64,000 bases of DNA, from positions 62,001 to 126,000 of the forward strand of contig JAKOUY010000011.1 of assembly GCA_029782355.1 (NCBI GenBank), given 5' to 3'. Source of the stretch: Actinomycetes bacterium. GTDB lineage: Bacteria; Actinomycetota; Acidimicrobiia; Acidimicrobiales; Ilumatobacteraceae. Position 1 is the stretch's first letter. Each line of letters starts with the position of its first letter. Below, one piece after another: positions 9,273 to 21,061 of the stretch. Below the pieces are notes generated by a model. It did no database searches, had not been told where the DNA came from, and worked only from the letters and a program-made list of their open reading frames with translations. Made by a program: the position numbers and the translations under genes.

Positions 9273-9710
9273 GTGGCGTCGATCCTGCTCCTCCACGGGC
9301 CGAACCTCAACCTCCTCGGGCAGCGTGAGCCGGAGGTCTACGGCACGGCGACCCTGGAGGACTACGTCGCCGCGGTCACCGAGGCCGCGTCCCGATACGG
9401 GCACACCGTGGAGGCCGTGCAGTCCAACCACGAGGGTGATCTGGTCGAGGCGATCCACGCGGCACGGGGCCGGCACGCGGCGATCATCCTCAACCCCGGG
9501 GCCTTCACCCACTACGCCTGGGCGATCCACGACGCCCTCGCCGCCTACGAGGGCGTCGTGATCGAGGTGCACATCTCCAATCCGAACGCTCGGGAGCCGT
9601 GGCGGCACACCAGCGTGGTCGCGCCGGTCGCGACCGGCTCGATCGTCGGTCTCGGACGCCAGGGCTACGAACTGGCCGTCGAGGCGGTGGCGGCGCGGGT
9701 GGCTCGATGA
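9273..9710 (+). CDS. aroQ: 3-dehydroquinate dehydratase, type II
   Basis: About 145 residues; dehydrates 3-dehydroquinate to 3-dehydroshikimate through the dodecameric type II fold. Motifs are LLLHGPNLNLLGQREPEVYG (substrate Asn and the catalytic Tyr loop), VQSNHEGDLVEAIH, ILNPGAFTHY and EVHISNPNAREPWRHTS with the catalytic His. The GTG at 9273 is preferred because CAGGAT lies 7 nt upstream; an ATG at 9264 in the same frame would add three residues. The stop overlaps the ATG of the following peptidase gene. Confidence 0.92.
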   Translation: MASILLLHGPNLNLLGQREPEVYGTATLEDYVAAVTEAASRYGHTVEAVQSNHEGDLVEAIHAARGRHAAIILNPGAFTHYAWAIHDALAAYEGVVIEVHISNPNAREPWRHTSVVAPVATGSIVGLGRQGYELAVEAVAARVAR

Positions 9711-10807
9711 TCGACGTCGGCGGTCGGGCCGAACGCATCCGTTCCCGGTTCGAAGGCATCGAGGCGCTGATCGTCGGTGACCTGTCCAACGTCCGCTGGC
9801 TCACCGGCTTCACCGGATCGAACGGGTGGGTGGTGCTCGGCCCGGACTCGCTGGTCCTGGTCACCGACGGGCGCTACGGCGAGCAGGCCGCCGCCCAGCT
9901 CGACGCAGCCGGCGGGCGAGGACGGATCCGGGTGGAGACCAACGGCCCGGCGTTGCTGCGAGCGGTGGCCGAGGAGACGGGGACCTTCGCTGCGACCGGG
10001 TTCGAGGCGACCCACCTCACGGTCGCCCAGCACGGGGCGCTGCAGGACGCCGGGTGCACCAACCTGCGAGCCACCACCGGGCTGGTCGAGGCCGGGCGGC
10101 GGACCAAGGACGACGCCGAGATCCGCCGAATCGCCCGGGCCTGCGCCATCGCCGATCAGGCCCTGGCCGAAATCGCCCCGACCCTGACCCCCGGGCGGAC
10201 CGAGGCCGAGGTTCGCAACGACCTGGAGCTGCGGATGCGCCAGCTCGGGGCCAGCGGACCGAGCTACGACACCATCGTGGCCACCGGACCGGTGAACGGT
10301 GCCCTCCCGCACCATCGCCCGGACGACACCCCGCTGGCCGACGGTCACCTCGTGGTCATCGACGTCGGCGCGCTGGTCGACGGCTACCACAGCGACATGA
10401 CCCGGACGTTCTGCGTCGGCCGGCCGACCGCTGAGCAGCAGGACCGCTACGAGCTGGTGCTCGCCGCCCAGCTCGCCGGTCTGGCGGCGATCAGGCCCGG
10501 CGTGGCGGGGCGCGACGTCGACGCGGCCAGCCGGGGCGTCATCGCCGCGGCCGGATACGGCGAGTGGTTCACCCACGGGACCGGACACGGCGTCGGACTG
10601 GTGATCCACGAGGATCCGTTCAACACCGCATCGAGCAACGACGTCCTGCAGGTGGGGGACGTCGTCACCGTCGAGCCCGGGGTCTATCGTGGAGGCTTCG
10701 GAGGCATTCGTGTCGAGGATCTGGTGGTGGTCACCAGCGACGGGTGCCGCGTACTCACCACATCGCCCAAGGATTCACTGTGCCCGCCATCACCACCAAC
10801 GACCTGA
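9707..10807 (+). CDS. Xaa-Pro peptidase, M24 family
   Basis: 366 residues; creatinase N-terminal domain (about 1-125) and a pita-bread metallopeptidase domain. The metal ligands are recognisable in [18 protein letters not shown] (two Asp), [12 protein letters not shown] (His), VVTVEPGVY (Glu) and IRVEDLVVV (Glu). The family removes residues before proline (PepQ/PepP type); dipeptidase versus aminopeptidase cannot be decided. The ATG at 9707 is in an ATGA overlap with aroQ. The 3' end overlaps the start of efp by 28 bp. aroQ-pepQ-efp-nusB is a conserved actinobacterial order. Confidence 0.92.
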   Translation: MIDVGGRAERIRSRFEGIEALIVGDLSNVRWLTGFTGSNGWVVLGPDSLVLVTDGRYGEQAAAQLDAAGGRGRIRVETNGPALLRAVAEETGTFAATGFEATHLTVAQHGALQDAGCTNLRATTGLVEAGRRTKDDAEIRRIARACAIADQALAEIAPTLTPGRTEAEVRNDLELRMRQLGASGPSYDTIVATGPVNGALPHHRPDDTPLADGHLVVIDVGALVDGYHSDMTRTFCVGRPTAEQQDRYELVLAAQLAGLAAIRPGVAGRDVDAASRGVIAAAGYGEWFTHGTGHGVGLVIHEDPFNTASSNDVLQVGDVVTVEPGVYRGGFGGIRVEDLVVVTSDGCRVLTTSPKDSLCPPSPPTT

Positions 10808-11343
10808 AGAACGGCATCACGCTGGAACTGGACAACGGCCTGTTCCAGGTCGTCGAGTTCCAGCACGTCAAGCCCGGCAAGGGCGGTGCCTTCGTGCGCA
10901 CCAAGCTGCGCAACCTGCGCAACGGCAACGTCTTCGACAAGACCTTCAACGCCGGCGTGCGCGTCGAGCAGGCCATCCTCGAACGCAAGGACATGCAGTT
11001 CCTGTACCGCGACGGCGACGACTACGTGTTCATGGACATGGAGAGCTACGACCAGCAGCACGTCTCACCGGTGGCGCTGGGCGACGCGGCCGACTACCTG
11101 GTCGAGAACATGACCGCGATCATCGCCTTCCACAACGGCGACATCGTCAGCGTGGAGATCCCTGCCTCGGTGGAGCTGGACGTCACCGACACCGAGCCCG
11201 GCATCCAGGGCGACCGGGTCAGTGGGGCGCGCAAGCCGGCGACGGTCCAGACCGGGCTGGTGGTCCAGGTCCCCCTGTTCGTCAACGTCGGCGATCGGAT
11301 CAAGGTCGACACCCGATCCGGCGACTACATCACCCGCGTCTGA
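10780..11343 (+). CDS. efp: Translation elongation factor P
   Basis: 187 residues; relieves ribosome stalling at polyproline. The three-domain fold is clear: KOW-like N-terminus with the tip loop KPGKGGAF carrying Lys34, the position modified in many bacteria, then two OB-like domains ending GDYITRV. The start is the GTG at 10780, 28 bp inside the preceding peptidase gene, giving the family's usual N-terminus ([17 protein letters not shown]). The next gene begins 3 nt after the stop. Confidence 0.96.
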   Translation: MPAITTNDLKNGITLELDNGLFQVVEFQHVKPGKGGAFVRTKLRNLRNGNVFDKTFNAGVRVEQAILERKDMQFLYRDGDDYVFMDMESYDQQHVSPVALGDAADYLVENMTAIIAFHNGDIVSVEIPASVELDVTDTEPGIQGDRVSGARKPATVQTGLVVQVPLFVNVGDRIKVDTRSGDYITRV

Positions 11344-11345
11344 CG

Positions 11346-11768
11346 GTGAGTGCCCGCCGCCGCCCGCTGGTCCACGAGGACGCTCGGACCGACGCTCGCG
11401 AGCGGGCGATGATCCTGCTGTACGAGGCCGACAACCGGCGCATCGGACCGTCGGAGGTGCTCGCTGCCCAGGCGCTGGCGGTCGATGCGCTGACCACCGA
11501 GCTGGTCACCGGCGTCGAGCGGCATGCCGCACGCCTCGACGCGGCGATCGGCGCCCACGCCACGGGGTGGTCGCTGGCGCGGATGCCGGCCATCGATCGG
11601 ACCGTGCTGCGCATCGCCGCCTACGAGTTGGCCGAGCGGCCGGACGTGCCGGTGGCGGTGGTCATCGACGAGGCGGTCGAGCTGGTCAAGACCTACAGCA
11701 CCGACGACTCCGGGCGGTTCGTCAACGGGGTGCTGTCCGCGCTGGTACCGGTGCTGCGCGCCGGCTGA
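11346..11768 (+). CDS. nusB: Transcription antitermination factor NusB
   Basis: 140 residues of the all-helical NusB fold, which with NusE/S10 binds boxA RNA during rRNA transcription. Typical features are REERAM-like DARERAMILLYEAD, then MPAIDRTVLRIAAYEL and VIDEAVELVKTYSTDDSGRFVNGVLSAL. The GTG start lies 2 nt after the efp stop; the stop overlaps the ATG of the membrane protein gene that follows. An rrn operon with a boxA-like element is present elsewhere in this window. Confidence 0.94.
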   Translation: MSARRRPLVHEDARTDARERAMILLYEADNRRIGPSEVLAAQALAVDALTTELVTGVERHAARLDAAIGAHATGWSLARMPAIDRTVLRIAAYELAERPDVPVAVVIDEAVELVKTYSTDDSGRFVNGVLSALVPVLRAG

Positions 11769-13336
11769 TGAGCGACACGGTCGCGCCAGCCCCGGCCGGG
11801 CGGGGTGCGGCGCGGCACCGGATCCGCCGCGCCGCCGGGCGCGCCGTCCGAGGTGGATGGGCGCGGCTGACCCCGTGGCGAGCGTTGTACGCGGCCATGG
11901 TGATCACCTGGACCTGGTACTTCAGCTGGTTGACGCTGCAGGTCCATCACGGGCTGGGGACCTCGAGCTACGACCTCGGTCTGTACGACCAGGGCGTGTG
12001 GTTGCTGTCCCGGTTGCGGGCTCCGTTCGTGACGCTCATGGGTCGCAACCTGATGGGCGACCACAGCTCGTTCATCCTCGTGTTCCTGGCGCCGATCTAC
12101 CGGATCTGGCCGGCGGTCGGGGTGCTGCTCGGGGCGCAGAGCCTGATGGTCGCGCTCGGCTCGTTGCCGGTGTTCCTGCTGGCCCGGGAACGCTTCCGGC
12201 GCGAGTCGGTTGCCGTGGCCCTGGCTGCGGTCTACCTCCTGCATCCGGCCGTTGGGTGGACCAACCGGGAGGGCTTCCATCCCGATTCGTTCCTCGGCTG
12301 CTTCGTCGGGATGGCCATCTACGGCGCGTTGCAGCGCCGGTGGCGGGTCTACGTCGTCTTCGTCGTCCTCGCCCTGCTGGTCAAAGAGGACGTCGCCCTG
12401 GTGCTGGTCCCGCTCGGCATCTGGGTGGCGTTGAAGCGCGACCGGCGCATCGGCATCGCCACGATCCTCGGCTCGGTGGGCTATGCGGTGTTCGCCATGT
12501 ACGTGGTGATGCGCAGCCTGATCGGTGTGCCGACCCGCAACGGCTGGCGGATCCCCTTCGGCGGCCCGATGGGACTGTTCCGCGAGACCGTCAGCAGACC
12601 GGGCAACGTGTTCGAGTACCTGCGCAGCGAGCGCCGGCCGTTCTACCTGTGGCAGATGACCTTCCCGGTGGCGTGGGTGTTCGCCCGCGCTCCGGGCGTG
12701 GCCCTGATCAGCGCCGGGGTGCTGTCCGGCAACCTGATCAGCACCTTCTGGTACCAGTACCACGTCGAGTACCACTACTCGATGATCGCCGTGCCGGCGC
12801 TGGTGCTCGGGTCGGTGCACGCCCTGACCCGGGTCACCCGCACCGTCCGCCACTGGCTGGTGGCGGCGATGATCCTGGCGGGCGTGTGGTCGGCCCTGAT
12901 GTGGGGGCCGCTCCCGCTCGGCGACGTGCTCTGCGCGCCGGTGCGGGCGGTGGGGGCGTCGTGCGCACCGGTCGGCCGGGCCCCGGCCGGGTACTGGACG
13001 CCGGAGGTGCCCCAAGCCGTGGCCGCCCGGGCGATCATGTCCGAGATCCCCGCCGATGCGGTGGTCTCGGCGTTCCACGCCCTCGACCCGCACCTGTCGC
13101 ACCGCCGGTTCATCTACCAGTTCCCCAACCCGTTCCGGGTCAGCCTGTACGGCCCGGACCTGACCCTGGAGCAGGCCCGGGCCCGCCTGCCCATCGCCGA
13201 CCGGGTCGACTACGTCCTGCTCCCGGTCAACAAGGATCCGCAGATGCTGGCCGACTGGGCCGGCGAGCAGGCTCGCTACCGGCTGGCCGACCACAATCAG
13301 TACTGGGAGCTGTACCGCCGGATCGGTGCTCCGTGA
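11768..13336 (+). CDS. DUF2079 polytopic membrane protein
   Basis: 522 residues with about ten hydrophobic segments from residue 38 onward and a basic cytoplasmic N-terminus. The sequence YDLGLYDQGVWLLSRLRAPF followed by GDHSSFILVFLAPIYRIWP and EGFHPDSF is characteristic of DUF2079, a family related to GT-C type membrane glycosyltransferases. The function is not established. The ATG overlaps the nusB stop by one base, so it is probably the last gene of the aroQ-efp-nusB operon; a new transcript starts 18-30 bp downstream. Confidence 0.85.
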   Translation: MSDTVAPAPAGRGAARHRIRRAAGRAVRGGWARLTPWRALYAAMVITWTWYFSWLTLQVHHGLGTSSYDLGLYDQGVWLLSRLRAPFVTLMGRNLMGDHSSFILVFLAPIYRIWPAVGVLLGAQSLMVALGSLPVFLLARERFRRESVAVALAAVYLLHPAVGWTNREGFHPDSFLGCFVGMAIYGALQRRWRVYVVFVVLALLVKEDVALVLVPLGIWVALKRDRRIGIATILGSVGYAVFAMYVVMRSLIGVPTRNGWRIPFGGPMGLFRETVSRPGNVFEYLRSERRPFYLWQMTFPVAWVFARAPGVALISAGVLSGNLISTFWYQYHVEYHYSMIAVPALVLGSVHALTRVTRTVRHWLVAAMILAGVWSALMWGPLPLGDVLCAPVRAVGASCAPVGRAPAGYWTPEVPQAVAARAIMSEIPADAVVSAFHALDPHLSHRRFIYQFPNPFRVSLYGPDLTLEQARARLPIADRVDYVLLPVNKDPQMLADWAGEQARYRLADHNQYWELYRRIGAP

Positions 13337-13353
13337 GCGGCCTCGGGGACCGC

Positions 13354-13359
13354 TAGGGT
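13354..13359 (+). promoter_or_regulatory. Probable -10 box of the leaderless clgR-like mRNA
   Basis: TAGGGT ends 6 nt before the ATG at 13366, with no Shine-Dalgarno sequence. It separates this gene from the upstream DUF2079 operon. Confidence 0.5.
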
Positions 13360-13365
13360 CGTTCC

Positions 13366-13665
13366 ATGTCCCCGCCCCTGCGTGACGTGCTCGGGGCGGT
13401 CCTGCGCGACGAGCGCCACCGCCAGCAGCGCTCGCTGACCGACGTCGCCGGTGCCGCGGCCGTCAGCGTCGCCTACCTCTCCGAGGTCGAGCGGGGTCGC
13501 AAGGAGGTCTCCTCCGACCTACTCGGAGCGATCACCGATGCCCTCGACCTGCCGTTGGCCGACGTCCTCGACGAGGTCTCGACCCGCCTCCGGGGTGGCG
13601 CCCAGGCTCGCGCCCGGATGTCCGGGATGCAGCGCGGCCTGCGCCTCGAGCTGCTCGCCGCCTGA
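13366..13665 (+). CDS. clgR: ClgR-type XRE-family regulator
   Basis: 99 residues with a Cro/C1 helix-turn-helix at about 8-63: [20 protein letters not shown], then [20 protein letters not shown], which is very close to ClgR of actinobacteria, the activator of clp genes. The protein ends ELLAA, an ssrA-like C-terminus; in the literature ClgR is itself turned over by Clp protease. It is convergent with two clpP genes and its last 147 bp are antisense to the end of the second. The ClgR assignment rests on the HTH sequence plus context. Start supported by the hexamer 6 nt upstream. Confidence 0.78.
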   Translation: MSPPLRDVLGAVLRDERHRQQRSLTDVAGAAAVSVAYLSEVERGRKEVSSDLLGAITDALDLPLADVLDEVSTRLRGGAQARARMSGMQRGLRLELLAA

Positions 13666-14256
13666 CGACGCCGGGCGCAACACCCGATCGACCAGCCCGT
13701 AGGCCACCGCTGCGTCGGCGCGCAGCACCATCGCCCGATCGGTGTCGAGGCGGATCTGGGCCGCGGTGCGCCCGGTGTGCCGAGCCAGCAGGGCGTCCGA
13801 CTCGGTGTGGATCGCGGCCAGCTCGGCGGCCTCGTGGGCCAGGTCGGTCAACGAACCGCGACTGGTCGGCGCCTGCGGCTGGTGCAGCACGACCCGGGCG
13901 TGCTCCAGCACGGCCCGTGTGCCGGCAGTGCCGCCGGCCAGCAGCAGTGCGGCGGTGCCCGCCACCTGGCCGATGCCCAGCGTGGCCACGTCCGGGCGGA
14001 CGAACTGCATCGTGTCGTAGATGGCCAGGACCGCACCGAACGACCCACCGGGGGAGTGCAGGTAGAGGCTGATCTCCCGATCGGGGTCGGCGGCGGCGAG
14101 GTGCAGGAGTTGGGCGACCACCACGTTGGCCACCCCGTCGTCGATCTCGGTCCCGACGAGGACGATCCGCTCGGCCAGCAGCCGGCTGTACAGGTCCGAG
14201 ACCCGCTCGCCGCGCGGCGTCGACTCGATCACGTTGGGGATCAGGTAGCTGCTCAC
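13519..14256 (-). CDS. ClpP-family protein with catalytic Ser replaced by Gly
   Basis: About 245 residues. The ClpP fold is clear ([39 protein letters not shown]), but the nucleophile position reads [11 protein letters not shown] where active ClpP has QAAS: residue 100 is Gly (codon GGC). The His (residue 125) and Asp (171) of the triad are kept. It is therefore probably an inactive, ClpR-like subunit that could assemble with the upstream ClpP. After VDRVL an unusual tail of about 50 residues runs antisense to the clgR-like gene. The GTG start overlaps the upstream clpP stop (GTGA), so the two are co-translated. A second functional clpP pair may exist outside the window. Confidence 0.85.
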   Translation of the reverse strand: MSSYLIPNVIESTPRGERVSDLYSRLLAERIVLVGTEIDDGVANVVVAQLLHLAAADPDREISLYLHSPGGSFGAVLAIYDTMQFVRPDVATLGIGQVAGTAALLLAGGTAGTRAVLEHARVVLHQPQAPTSRGSLTDLAHEAAELAAIHTESDALLARHTGRTAAQIRLDTDRAMVLRADAAVAYGLVDRVLRPASSGGEQLEAQAALHPGHPGASLGATPEAGRDLVEDVGQRQVEGIGDRSE

Positions 14257-14852
14257 GAGGACGCTGCCAGGCCGACCCGCCGGGTGGAAGGCACCGGGCG
14301 GACCTCGTCGAGCGAGCGGACGACGTGGTCGACGAATCCGTAGGCCCGGGCCTCCTCGGCGTCGAACCACCGGTCCCGGCCGACGTCGGCGATCACCTGG
14401 TCCAGGGGTCGACCGGTGTGCCGGGAGATGATCGCCCGCAACCGCTCGAGGGTCCGCACCAGGCTGGCCGCCTGGATGGCGACGTCGGCGGCACTGCCGC
14501 CGAGCCCGGCAGAACCCTCGTGCATGATCACCTGGGCGTTGGGCAGGGCGAAGCGCTTCCCGGGTGCGCCGGCGCACAGCAGCACCTGGGCCATCGACGC
14601 GGCCAGTCCCATGGCCACCGTGACCACGTCGCAGGGGATCAGCTGCATCGTGTCGTAGATGGCCAGGCCGGCGACCACCGACCCGCCGGGTGAGTTGAGG
14701 TACAGGGTGATGTCGCGGCGCGGGTCGAGGGTCGACAGCAACAGCAGCTGGGCGACGACCCGGTTGGCCGACTCGTCGGTGACCTCCTCGCCGAGCACGA
14801 CGATGCGTTGGTCCATCAGCCGGTCGGCGAGCGTGGGCGCGGATGCAGGCAT
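14253..14852 (-). CDS. clpP: ATP-dependent Clp protease proteolytic subunit
   Basis: 199 residues; serine protease subunit that partners with ClpX/ClpC unfoldases. The triad is visible as Ser86 in MGLAASMAQVLL, His111 in VIMHEGSAGLGG and Asp156 in QVIADVGRD. LYLNSPGGSVVAG and YGFVDHVV are family motifs. MHEG in place of the usual MHQP is unusual. On the minus strand CAGCAT lies 6 nt before the ATG at 14852, supporting this start and a leaderless transcript. It is directly coupled to the Ser-less paralogue downstream and convergent with the clgR-like gene. Confidence 0.92.
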   Translation of the reverse strand: MPASAPTLADRLMDQRIVVLGEEVTDESANRVVAQLLLLSTLDPRRDITLYLNSPGGSVVAGLAIYDTMQLIPCDVVTVAMGLAASMAQVLLCAGAPGKRFALPNAQVIMHEGSAGLGGSAADVAIQAASLVRTLERLRAIISRHTGRPLDQVIADVGRDRWFDAEEARAYGFVDHVVRSLDEVRPVPSTRRVGLAASS

Positions 14853-14858
14853 GCCCGC

Positions 14859-14864
14859 ATGCTG
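14859..14864 (-). promoter_or_regulatory. Probable -10 box of leaderless clpP mRNA
   Basis: Minus-strand CAGCAT, 6 nt before the clpP ATG at 14852. ClgR would be expected to act near here if the ClgR assignment is right; a palindromic GCATGC lies in the same stretch, but no operator could be assigned. Confidence 0.4.
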
Positions 14865-14917
14865 GCGGGTCGGCGGGGTTCGCCGGCGCGTCTACGCCAC
14901 AGGCAGAATGCCGGCGG

Positions 14918-16434
14918 TCACCCGGCGACCGGGCGGCGGGCCACCGCCACCAGGTTCTTGCCGAACGGCGGCCGGGGGACCACGCGCTGGGCCAGGCGGC
15001 TGACCGGCACGATCAGCTGGTCGTAGATCGCCGAGGATCCGGAGTCGAGCGTCGGCACGTCGAGCAGCCGATACATCACGAAGTAGGGGAGCGCACCGGC
15101 GACGTCGAGGTACTTGACGTCGACGACCTCCAGCCCGGCGTCGGTGATCGCCTCGACCAGCAGGTCACGGTCGTAGCGTCGGTAGTGACCGGACTTGTAG
15201 TCCAGGCTGCCGTACAGCGCGGCCATCGCCGGCACGAACAGACCGACCGTGCCACCCGGCGTGACCAGCTGGGCGGCGGTGCGCAGCTCGGCGACGTCGT
15301 CGTCGATGTGCTCGAGGACGCTCACGTAGACCACCGAGTCGAAGCTCGACGGCCCCTCGGTGGCCAGCACCTCCTGGGAGGTGGCCTTGCGCGCCTCGAC
15401 ATTGGGCAGGCCGGCGACTCGCCGCGCCAGCTCGGGGAACACGTTGTCCGCCGGCTCGACGGCCACCAGGTGCCGGTCGGGCGTGGCCAGCTTCATCGTC
15501 ACCGACCCGACCCCGGCCCCGATCTCGGCCACGCGGCGGCCGAGGTGCGGGCCGAGCTCATCGGCGATCCAGGTCAGGAAGCGGTCGGCGTCCGCCAGGG
15601 CGGTCATCTCCTCGATCGCCCCGAACACCGACTCCCCGGTCACCGCCTGGGCGCGCAGCCGGGGGTTGCGCTGGGCCCATACCGCCTGGTTCTTGCGCAT
15701 CTCCCGGCGGGTCTGCTTGACCGTCCGGCGGATCCGTCCGAGGCTGCCGAGGAACTGGGGGAGGTCGTGCTGGTCGAGCTGCGTCGCCGGCAGGAAGCGC
15801 GGCCGGAAGGTGATCGGGACCTCGTCGACGCCGAAGCCGTGGGCCTGGACGATGGCCACCATCGCGCTGAAGAAGCCGTAGGTCTCGCTGGGCAGCGGCT
15901 CGTCGAGCAGGAGCCGGGCGACGTCGGGGCGGTACACGCGGAACGAGGTGGTCGAGTCGCTGACCCCTCGAGCGCCGGTGATGGCCTGCACGGCGGCGTT
16001 GCCGGAGCGGCTGACGGCGCGGCGGACGAGCCCGGAACCGGGCGCCGAGCCCCGCGGCTCCAGCGCGATCCGATGGTCAGCCCGCTGCCGCGGGCGAGGT
16101 GGCTGCGGACGAGATCGGGGATCTGTCGCGCATCGTGCTGGCCGTCGGCGTCCAGCGACACGATCAGGTCGACCCCGTCCTTCAACGCCTGCTGGAACCC
16201 GGCCTTCAGGCTCTGGGCGAAGCCGCTCGGCGCCCCGCTGTCGATGGTCAGGGCGAGGCCCAGCTGACGGGCGGTCTCCTGGGCCGCGCCGGGATCGGCG
16301 AGCTCGCCGAGGAGCTGGGCGTCGACCAGCAGGCCGCTGGGTGCCAGGGCCCGGCGAGCCTCGTCCAGCTCGGCCAGCACCGGGTCGACGGCGGCGAAGT
16401 GGGCCTGGGAGGCCAGAAGCACCCGCACGAGCAC
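14918..16434 (-). pseudogene. GT2 glycosyltransferase-methyltransferase fusion, frameshifted
   Basis: Two reading frames together encode one protein of about 505 residues. The first, from the GTG at 16434, holds a dolichyl-phosphate-mannose-synthase-like GT2 domain (LIVSLDADGQHDARQIPDLV, then LTIGSRWSRGA). The second continues with VSRSGNAAVQAITG and DSTTSFRVYRP, the rest of the GT2 domain, then a SAM methyltransferase domain (VAEIGAGVGSVTMKLA, VSVLEHIDDDV, GLFVPAMAALYGSLDYKSGH). The frames switch between about 16030 and 16062, consistent with one missing base in a G/C-rich stretch. It is either a genuine pseudogene or a sequencing error. The 5' end is supported by TAGCGT 6 nt upstream. Confidence 0.75.
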
Positions 16435-16440
16435 GTCGCC

Positions 16441-16446
16441 ACGCTA
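16441..16446 (-). promoter_or_regulatory. Probable -10 box of the glycosyltransferase-methyltransferase gene
   Basis: Minus-strand TAGCGT ends 6 nt before the GTG at 16434, the same geometry as at other leaderless starts in the window. Confidence 0.45.
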
Positions 16447-16535
16447 TCGTCGGCCCACGACCGTGAAATGGGTCCCGTGAGGCCCATACGGGAGGAGCGA
16501 GCCGTGACGAGCGTCGGGCCCAGCCGTAGGCTGGC

Positions 16536-16569
16536 CGTATGTCTATGCAATCAGATGCATACTCATGCA
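16536..16569 (+). promoter_or_regulatory. Paired ARG boxes upstream of carAB
   Basis: Two half-palindromes: CGTAT-GTCT-ATGCA at 16536-16549 and the perfect TGCAT-ACTC-ATGCA at 16556-16569. Their starts are 20 bp apart, the same spacing as the pair before argC. ArgR-type repressors bind paired ARG boxes, and argR is in the window. The boxes lie 29-62 nt before the carA ATG, where they would cover the promoter. Confidence 0.6.
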
Positions 16570-16597
16570 GCCGGGACCCTCGATTCGAGGAGCCGAG

Positions 16598-17775
16598 ATG
16601 ACCGTCCGTGAGGCACTGCTGGTGCTGGCCGACGGGTCGACGTTCGAGGGCGAGCTGTTCGGCGCCGAGCCTGCCGGCGGCGTCGTATCGGGCGAGGTGG
16701 TGTTCAACACCGTGCTGTCCGGCTACCAGGAGGTGCTCACCGACCCGTCGTACGCCGGCCAAGTGGTGACCTTCACCAACCCGCACATCGGCAACTGCGG
16801 CGTCAACGCCACCGACTTCGAGTCCCGCCGGCTGTTCTGCCGTGGCCTGATCGTCCGCCAACCGGCCCGCCGGCACAGCAACCACCGGGCCGAGGCCGGC
16901 CTCGACGCCATGCTGACCCGTTACGGCATCACCGGCCTCGGCGGGGTCGACACCCGCCGGCTGACCCGCACCCTGCGCGACACGGGGGCGATGATCGGGG
17001 CCTACGGCACGGCCGGCGAGCACGCCCTACGCGCTGCCATGGCGGCCGAGCCCGGCACCGACGGCGTCGACCTCGTCGCCACGGTCACGACGAGCCAGCC
17101 CTACACCGCCGGCCAGGGTGCGCGGCACCTCGTCGCCTACGACTTCGGCGTGAAGCGCTCGATCCTGCGTGACCTCGCCGGCTTGGGTCGGGTCACGGTG
17201 GTGCCGGCGTCGACCCCGGCGGCCGACGTCCTGGCCCTGAGACCCGATGGGGTGTTCCTGTCGAACGGTCCGGGTGACCCGGCCGAGGTCGGCTACGCCA
17301 GCGCGGCCATCGCCGACCTGCTCGGCCAGGTGCCGGTGTTCGGCATCTGCCTCGGCCATCAGCTGCTGTGCCGGGCGCTCGGCGGCTCGACCTACAAGCT
17401 GCCCTTCGGGCATCACGGCGGCAACCACCCGGTGCTCCACCGCGCCACCGGGACCATCGAGATCACCAGCCAGAACCACAACTTCTGCGTCGACGCCGAC
17501 TCCCTCGGAGATCGGGTCGAGGTGACCCACGTCAACCTCAACGACCGGACGGTCGAAGGCATGCGCGTCACGGGTGTCCCGGCGTTCAGCGTGCAGTACC
17601 ACCCCGAGGCCGGCCCGGGCCCGCACGACTCGAAGTACCTGTTCGCCATGTTCGCGGCGATGATCCAGGACCCCGACGCCTGGACGGCCGGTCGCCCGAT
17701 CGCCGTGGCGGTCGGGTCGAACCGCAGCGGGTACGAGTCGGTGGGCATCCCCGCACCCGAGGCGGGGGTGGCCTG

Positions 17776-17776
<1 letters not shown>
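16598..17776 (+). CDS. carA: Carbamoyl-phosphate synthase small subunit
   Basis: 392 residues; glutamine amidotransferase subunit that delivers ammonia to CarB. The N-terminal CPSase domain begins [19 protein letters not shown] and the class I GATase domain carries the nucleophile Cys251 in [10 protein letters not shown] and His335/Glu337 in [13 protein letters not shown]. The ATG at 16598 is chosen over an in-frame ATG at 16565 because it follows a purine-rich GAGGAG and the upper ATG lies inside an ARG box. The stop overlaps the carB ATG. Probably repressed by ArgR. Confidence 0.96.
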
Positions 17777-21060
<3,284 letters not shown>

Positions 21061-21061
21061 G

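Noticed and set aside
13366-14852. Toxin-antitoxin reading of the small HTH gene
   Set aside because: The HTH sequence matches ClgR and the neighbours are clpP genes; no toxin-like partner is present.
16565-16597. Earlier ATG for carA
   Set aside because: It lies inside the second ARG box and lacks a ribosome site; the ATG at 16598 has a purine-rich site and gives the family N-terminus.
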